Shown in pieces: positions 59,647-64,000 of a DNA stretch of 64,000 nucleotides; position 1 is the first letter of the stretch; each line of letters starts with the position of its first letter. The stretch is taken from contig JBHGBM010000013.1 in assembly GCA_041946965.1 (NCBI GenBank), positions 19,622-83,621 on the forward strand, read 5' to 3'. The stretch is from JBHGBM01 sp041946965 (GTDB lineage Bacteria; Acidobacteriota; Terriglobia; Bryobacterales; Bryobacteraceae). The position numbers and the translations under genes were made by a program. The notes under the pieces were generated by a model that was not told where the DNA came from, searched no databases, and was given only the letters and a program-made list of their open reading frames with translations.

Positions 59647-61281
59647 ATGCATACGCTGGCGATCCAAACCCCGGACGGGCATGTCCGCTCCGTTCCGCTG
59701 GAAGGCAGCCGCGTTTCGCTGGGGCGTTCGAGCGCTGCCGAACTCTGTTTTCCGGACGATGCGGGTCTCTCCCGCCAGCACCTGGCTCTGGAACGCGAGG
59801 GCGACGGCTGGACCGTGCAAGACCTGGGCAGCAAGAACGGCACTTTTCTTAACGCGGTGCCGCTGAAGGCCAAGACCCGGCTCCAGCACGGCGACCGCAT
59901 TGCCGCCGGGCACCTGATCGTCACCTTCCAGGCGGCGGAGCAGACCCCGCCCGCGCCTCCCAGCCCGGTTACGTTCTACGCCGAGCCGGAGTCGCCGCAC
60001 GTCTCCACCATCGTCACCAGCCTGGAAGGCGCGTTGGCTCACGAAGCGGGGGAGCAGGCGGGCGCCGCGCCCGGCCTCTCGCAGGTGCAAGCCTTGATCA
60101 AGGCGGGCCGCGAGTTGGCCGGCAGCCGTCCGCTCGAAGAACTGTTCGGTGTGATTCTCGACCTCGCCATCGAGGCGGTGGGCGCACAGCGCGGCGTGCT
60201 GCTCACCGTGGAGCAGGGCGACCTGGTAGTGCGCGCGCACCGCGGCAAGGGTTTCCGCATCAGCACCGCCGTGCGCGACCGGGTGATCGACGGCCATGAT
60301 TCGGTCCTGGTTCGCGACGCGCAGCTCGACGAGGCCTTCCGCGCCCGCGTCAGCATTGTGGAACAGAAGGTGCGTGCGCTCATGGCCGTGCCGCTTCAGA
60401 CGGGCGACCGCATCATCGGCCTGATCTACGTGGACTCGCCGTTTCTGGTGCGGGAGTATACACGCGACGACCTGAATCTGCTTACCGTGATGGCCAACGT
60501 GGCCGCCATTCGCATCGAACACGCGCGCCTGGCCGAAGTGGAGCAGCAGGAGCGCATCATGAAGCGCGAGCTGGAGCAGGCCGCGGAGATCCAGCGCCGC
60601 CTGCTTCCCGAAGCGCCGCCCGTGGTCGCCGGCCTGGACCTGGCGGGCTACAACTCTCCTTGCCGCACGGTGGGGGGCGACTACTTCGATTTCTTCTCCT
60701 ACCACGACGGCTCGGTCGCGGCCATGCTGGGCGACGTCTCCGGCAAGGGCATGCCGGCGTCGCTGCTGGCGATGGGCCTACAAGCGCGTGTGCACGTGCT
60801 GGCGCAGCAGCCGGGCAACCTCGGGGAAATGATGACGCGCCTGAACCGGATCACCTGCCTGCGCTGCCCGAGCAACCGCTTCATCACCCTTTTTCATTGC
60901 GCGTTGCACCCGGGAAACAACCAGTTGGTCTACGCCAACGCGGGCCACAATCCACCCGTGCTGGTGCGAGCCAACGGCGAGTTCGAATTTCTGCAAGGCG
61001 GCGGCCCGGTTCTGGGCGTGCTCTCGATGGCCTGCTACGAGCAATACGCCACCGCAATGTATCCCGGCGACCTCGTGGTGCTTTACAGCGACGGCGTGAC
61101 CGAAGCCATGAACCCGCAGGGCGAGGAGTTCGGCGAAGCGCGCCTGGCCGAATTGCTGCGCGCCTGCCGCCGCCATTCCGCGCAGGGCGTGGTGGATGCC
61201 ATCAACAAGGCGCTTGCCGAATGGGCCGCGGGCACGCCCTACGCGGACGACATCACCATCGTGGCGGCGCGCAGGGTGTAA
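59647..61281 (+). CDS. FHA-GAF-PP2C (RsbU/SpoIIE-type) protein phosphatase
   Basis: A 544-residue signalling protein. An FHA domain spans residues 1-98 (VSLGRSSAAELCFPDD, LSRQHLALEREGDGWTVQDL, GSKNGTFLN), with the phosphothreonine-binding Arg, Ser and Asn. A GAF domain covers about residues 145-300 (LFGVILDLAIEAVGAQRGVL), followed by a coiled coil (EQQERIMKRELEQAAEIQRR) and the PP2C SpoIIE-like domain with GGDYFDFFSYHDG, MLGDVSGKGMPASLLAMGL, VYANAGHNPPVLV and LYSDGVTEAMNPQGEEFGE, carrying the metal-binding Asp residues. It probably dephosphorylates an anti-sigma antagonist or a similar partner; none is encoded nearby. Confidence 0.93.
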   Translation: MHTLAIQTPDGHVRSVPLEGSRVSLGRSSAAELCFPDDAGLSRQHLALEREGDGWTVQDLGSKNGTFLNAVPLKAKTRLQHGDRIAAGHLIVTFQAAEQTPPAPPSPVTFYAEPESPHVSTIVTSLEGALAHEAGEQAGAAPGLSQVQALIKAGRELAGSRPLEELFGVILDLAIEAVGAQRGVLLTVEQGDLVVRAHRGKGFRISTAVRDRVIDGHDSVLVRDAQLDEAFRARVSIVEQKVRALMAVPLQTGDRIIGLIYVDSPFLVREYTRDDLNLLTVMANVAAIRIEHARLAEVEQQERIMKRELEQAAEIQRRLLPEAPPVVAGLDLAGYNSPCRTVGGDYFDFFSYHDGSVAAMLGDVSGKGMPASLLAMGLQARVHVLAQQPGNLGEMMTRLNRITCLRCPSNRFITLFHCALHPGNNQLVYANAGHNPPVLVRANGEFEFLQGGGPVLGVLSMACYEQYATAMYPGDLVVLYSDGVTEAMNPQGEEFGEARLAELLRACRRHSAQGVVDAINKALAEWAAGTPYADDITIVAARRV

Positions 61282-61287
61282 GAATCC

Positions 61288-62925
61288 GTGTCCCACCGCG
61301 GCGCCGTGCGCCTTACTCGCCGGGAAGCCCTGGCGGCCATGACGGCCGCGGTTGCGGTGGAGCCTTCGCTCATCCGCCGCCACGACGAGCGCCTTGACGC
61401 GCTGCTCCGCTCGCAGGTCACCGACCCCGCCAGCCGCTGGTGCGGCGGCTGCCCGGATGCCTCCGGGCTGCACCATGCCGGGACTGCGGGCGGGCTGCTG
61501 GCGGCGGGCGCCGCCGCGTATTGCCACGATGCCTCGCGGCACCGCGGAAGCCGGGAGCTTGCCGGCCGCATGAAGCTGGCGGCGGCCTTCCTGGAACGCT
61601 CGCAATCGGCGGACGGCAACATCTCGCTGTTGGTCACCAACTTCAACTCGCCGCCCGATACGGGGTTCGTGACGCACAACGTGGCCACCGCGGCCTGGAT
61701 CGCGCGCCGGTACGGCGCCCCGGAACTGGCGGCGCTCGCCGAACCTTTCCTGCGCAAGGCCGGGAGGGGCATGGCGCGGGGCGGCATCCACACGCCCAAC
61801 CATCGCTGGGTGATTTGCGCCGCGCTCGCCCAGATTCACGAACTCTATCCCCACCCCGCCTACATACGGCGGATTGACGAGTGGCTGGCCGAGACCATCG
61901 ACATCGACGAGGAAGGCCAGTACACGGAGCGCAGCACGGGCGTCTACAACGCCGTGGTGGACCGGGCCCTGGTGACCATGGCGGCAAAGCTCGACCGCCC
62001 CGAATTGCTTGAACCGGTCCGCCGCAACCTGGAAGCCATGCTGTACCTGCTGGAGCCCGGCTACGAGGTGGTCACGGCCATCTCGCGCCGGCAGGACCTG
62101 GACCAGCGCGCCAACATGGGACCGTACTGGTTTCCGCTGCGTTACCTGGCGGTGCGCGATGGCGATGGGCGCTACGCGGCGCTGGCGGCGCACTTCGCTC
62201 CGCAGCACGCCAGCCTGCCCGTGCTAATGGAATATCCGGAGCTGGCGGCGTCCGGCCCGGCGCCCGCGGCCATCCCCGAGAATTACGAAAGGACGTTCCC
62301 CGGACTCGGCATCACCCGCATAAGGCGGGGTTCGCTCAGCATGACGCTGTCACACGGAGGCAGCAGCCGTTTCGTCACGCTGCGGCACGGCGAGGCCGTC
62401 ATCAACGCCGTGCGGTTCGCGAGCGCCTTCTTCGGCAAGGGCCAGTTCGTGCCGGAACCGGCGCGGGGCCTCGACCTGCGCCAGGAACTCGCGGCGCCCT
62501 ACTATCAGCCGCTCGCCCGCGCGGTGAAACCCGCCGAGTGGCGCGAGCTGTTGCGCGGCCGGCGCCGGAGCGAGATCTGCCGGCTGACGCAAAGCGCCAC
62601 CCTCACACCTCTCGAGAAAGGCCTGCGCATCCGGATGCGCGCCGCCGGCACTCCGGGCGTGCCCGTGGCCGTCGAGATCAACTTCCGCGCGGGCGGGGAA
62701 CTCACGGGCTGCACCCGCGCCGGTGCGCCGGACGCCTGGCTGCTGCCGGAAGGGTACGCGGTCTACCGCACGGGCGCGGATTCGCTCCGCATCGGCCCCG
62801 GGCTGGGCGAGCATTGCTATATTCAGGTCCGCGGCGCCGAACCGAAGCTCGAAGGGCCGAGCGTTTACCTCTGCGGCTACACGCCCTTCGACCACACCAT
62901 ACAAGTCAGCGGCGCTTCGCTATAA
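61288..62925 (+). CDS. Secreted protein, possible alpha/alpha-toroid polysaccharide-processing enzyme
   Basis: A 545-residue protein from GTG 61288, 6 bp after the phosphatase gene. The N-terminus (VRLTRREALAAMTAAVAVEP) carries an RR leader. The first 330 residues are helical repeats (LAGRMKLAAAFLERSQSADG, YNAVVDRALVTMAAKLDRPE) with conserved-looking aromatic and His residues (GGIHTPNHRWVICAAL, THNVATAAWIARRYG); the remainder is beta-rich (GITRIRRGSLSMTLSHGGSS, VPVAVEINFRAGGELTG). This resembles heparinase II/III-like or other toroid-plus-sandwich lyases, but I cannot assign a family. The pair of RR leader and toroid suggests a periplasmic enzyme. Confidence 0.65.
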   Translation: MSHRGAVRLTRREALAAMTAAVAVEPSLIRRHDERLDALLRSQVTDPASRWCGGCPDASGLHHAGTAGGLLAAGAAAYCHDASRHRGSRELAGRMKLAAAFLERSQSADGNISLLVTNFNSPPDTGFVTHNVATAAWIARRYGAPELAALAEPFLRKAGRGMARGGIHTPNHRWVICAALAQIHELYPHPAYIRRIDEWLAETIDIDEEGQYTERSTGVYNAVVDRALVTMAAKLDRPELLEPVRRNLEAMLYLLEPGYEVVTAISRRQDLDQRANMGPYWFPLRYLAVRDGDGRYAALAAHFAPQHASLPVLMEYPELAASGPAPAAIPENYERTFPGLGITRIRRGSLSMTLSHGGSSRFVTLRHGEAVINAVRFASAFFGKGQFVPEPARGLDLRQELAAPYYQPLARAVKPAEWRELLRGRRRSEICRLTQSATLTPLEKGLRIRMRAAGTPGVPVAVEINFRAGGELTGCTRAGAPDAWLLPEGYAVYRTGADSLRIGPGLGEHCYIQVRGAEPKLEGPSVYLCGYTPFDHTIQVSGASL

Positions 62926-62926
62926 T
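62921..62926 (+). promoter_or_regulatory. Perfect -10 hexamer before the phosphofructokinase gene
   Basis: TATAAT at 62921-62926 overlaps the stop codon of the upstream gene. It lies 43 bp before ATG 62970, giving a leader of about 37 nt that contains the AAAGGAG site at 62957-62963. No good -35 is seen at 16-18 bp. Transcription independent of the upstream gene is likely. Confidence 0.4.
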
Positions 62927-62969
62927 ATTTTTTCAGACTCCCTCATCCCCAAGCAAAAAGGAGCAATTC

Positions 62970-64000
62970 ATGGCTGCAAAGCGTATCGGCATCCTCACGG
63001 GAGGCGGCGACGTCCCCGGCCTCAATTCCGTTATCAAGACGGTGGTGTACCGCGGAAGCGAGATCGACTGTGAAGTGATCGGCATCCGCCGGGGCTGGGA
63101 AGGCCTCACTCACGTCAACCTGGAGGACCCGGCCAGCCGCGCGCGTTACGTCATGCCGCTGAGCCGCGAGAACACGCGCACCATCGATCGTACCGGCGGC
63201 ACTTTCCTGCACAGTTCCCGCACCAACCCGGCAAAGATGAAGAAGCTCCCGCCGGCTTACGCGGACAAGGAATTCCCGAAGAAGGAATCCACCAAGAACG
63301 GCGTTACCAGCACCGTATACGACGTGACCGGCCAGGTGATGAAGAACATCGAGACCCTCGGCCTCGATTACCTCATCGCCATCGGCGGCGACGACACGCT
63401 CAGCTACGCCGCCCGCCTCGATAAGGAAGGCGTGAACGTCATCGCCATTCCGAAGACCATGGACAACGACGTGCGCAACACCGAGTATTGCATCGGGTTC
63501 TCGACGGCGATCACCCGCGCCACCGAGGGCATCGAGCGGCAGCGCACCACGGTCGGCTCGCACGAGCGCATCGGCATCTTCCGCGTGTTCGGCCGCGACG
63601 CGGGCTACACGGCGCTCTACACGGCCTACGTCACCTCCATCCGCTGCTGCATCCCCGAGCACAAGTTCAACCTCCAGAAGCTCATCGACCTGCTGGTGAA
63701 CGACAAGCGCAACAACCCCTCCAGCTACGCGCTGGTCATCCTCTCCGAAGGCGCCGAGTGGGAAGGCTACAAGGTCCGCGAGTACGGCGAGGCGGACGCC
63801 TTCGGACACCGCAAGAAGGCCAACGTAGGCGAGGACTTCAGCGACGAGCTGAAGAAGGCCTCGGGCGAGGAAACCATCATCAGCGATCTCACCTACGACC
63901 TGCGCAGCGGCAGCCCCGATTTCATCGACCGCATGGTGGCTTCCACCTTCGCCGGCATGGCGATGGATTGCATCAAGGAAGGCAAGCACGGCGTCATGAT
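62970..64000 (+). CDS. 6-phosphofructokinase, PPi-type residues (3' end off window)
   Basis: About 343 codons are present, and the gene continues past the right edge. It begins with the substrate loop RIGILTGGGDVPGLNSVIKT. The two positions that separate ATP- and PPi-dependent enzymes read GGDDT at residues 139-143 (Asp142 where ATP enzymes have Gly) and PKTMDND with Lys162 (Gly in ATP enzymes); both point to PPi as phosphate donor. Other family blocks are FSTAITRATEGIERQRTTVG and RIGIFRVFGRDAGYTALYTA. An AAAGGAG site precedes ATG 62970. A reversible PPi enzyme would serve both glycolysis and gluconeogenesis, in line with pckA and pgi in the same window. Confidence 0.92.
   Translation, partial: MAAKRIGILTGGGDVPGLNSVIKTVVYRGSEIDCEVIGIRRGWEGLTHVNLEDPASRARYVMPLSRENTRTIDRTGGTFLHSSRTNPAKMKKLPPAYADKEFPKKESTKNGVTSTVYDVTGQVMKNIETLGLDYLIAIGGDDTLSYAARLDKEGVNVIAIPKTMDNDVRNTEYCIGFSTAITRATEGIERQRTTVGSHERIGIFRVFGRDAGYTALYTAYVTSIRCCIPEHKFNLQKLIDLLVNDKRNNPSSYALVILSEGAEWEGYKVREYGEADAFGHRKKANVGEDFSDELKKASGEETIISDLTYDLRSGSPDFIDRMVASTFAGMAMDCIKEGKHGVM

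Overview
The window is GC-rich, densely packed bacterial DNA whose gene content points to the Acidobacteriota, most likely a Bryobacterales/Solibacter-like soil lineage. The taxonomic argument is an inference from three things: long Oar-type TonB-dependent receptors with an N-terminal carboxypeptidase-regulatory domain and no SusD partner, a VWFA protein of the acidobacterial type, and an unusually high number of secreted enzymes that begin with a short M-x-RR-x-F/L leader. About 52 protein genes are supported. I see no rRNA, tRNA, CRISPR array, phage or insertion sequence.

Region by region. 1-14359 looks like a pectin/oligosaccharide locus: three TonB-dependent receptors (one cut by the left edge), a PL22 oligogalacturonate lyase-like propeller, a DUF1080 3-keto-glycoside hydrolase-like protein, a Gfo/Idh/MocA oxidoreductase and a GH28-fold enzyme. 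14384-16118 holds a DUF4287/DUF5655 protein, a DoxX-like membrane protein and an ECF sigma factor. 16120-23107 holds a GHL6-type glycosidase and, divergent from it, a tightly coupled five-gene operon (aldo/keto reductase, FAD oxidoreductase, MBL hydrolase, amidohydrolase, sugar isomerase) in which every product has an RR leader. 23174-28661 carries a 47-residue lysine-rich histone-like protein, a YbgC-type thioesterase, a MoaD-MoaE fusion followed by VWFA, Hfq-like and SuhB-like genes with overlapping or abutting ends, a DUF1326 protein and a sulfatase.

28669-35124 contains lptD, an RDD protein with a zinc ribbon, pgi and a hybrid histidine kinase. 35127-40188 is a nucleoside salvage operon on the minus strand (deoA, nupC, punA, cdd, then an apparently exported amidohydrolase). 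40282-49000 is a mix of envelope and housekeeping genes: ceramidase-like protein, ABC-2 permease, M23 peptidase, chemoreceptor, TonB-C protein, tadA, PhoD-like phosphatase and an aldo/keto reductase. 49096-52163 pairs a TolC-type protein with an M14 carboxypeptidase. 52209-55338 is an aspartate aminotransferase-pckA-purS operon. 55686-64000 carries a third aldo/keto reductase, lactate permease, a TPR-like protein, an S46 peptidase remnant, an FHA-GAF-PP2C phosphatase, an unidentified secreted protein and a phosphofructokinase with PPi-type active-site residues, cut by the right edge.

The most notable signals beyond gene calls are: an Hfq-like gene whose only start that keeps the N-terminal helix is ACG, behind a good Shine-Dalgarno site; a long inverted repeat whose loop contains the stop codon of the M14 gene; a recurring pattern of -10-like hexamers only about 6-12 nt before start codons that lack a Shine-Dalgarno site, suggesting leaderless mRNAs; a GH28-fold enzyme with the catalytic His replaced; and the five-enzyme RR-leader operon, which I cannot match to a known pathway.
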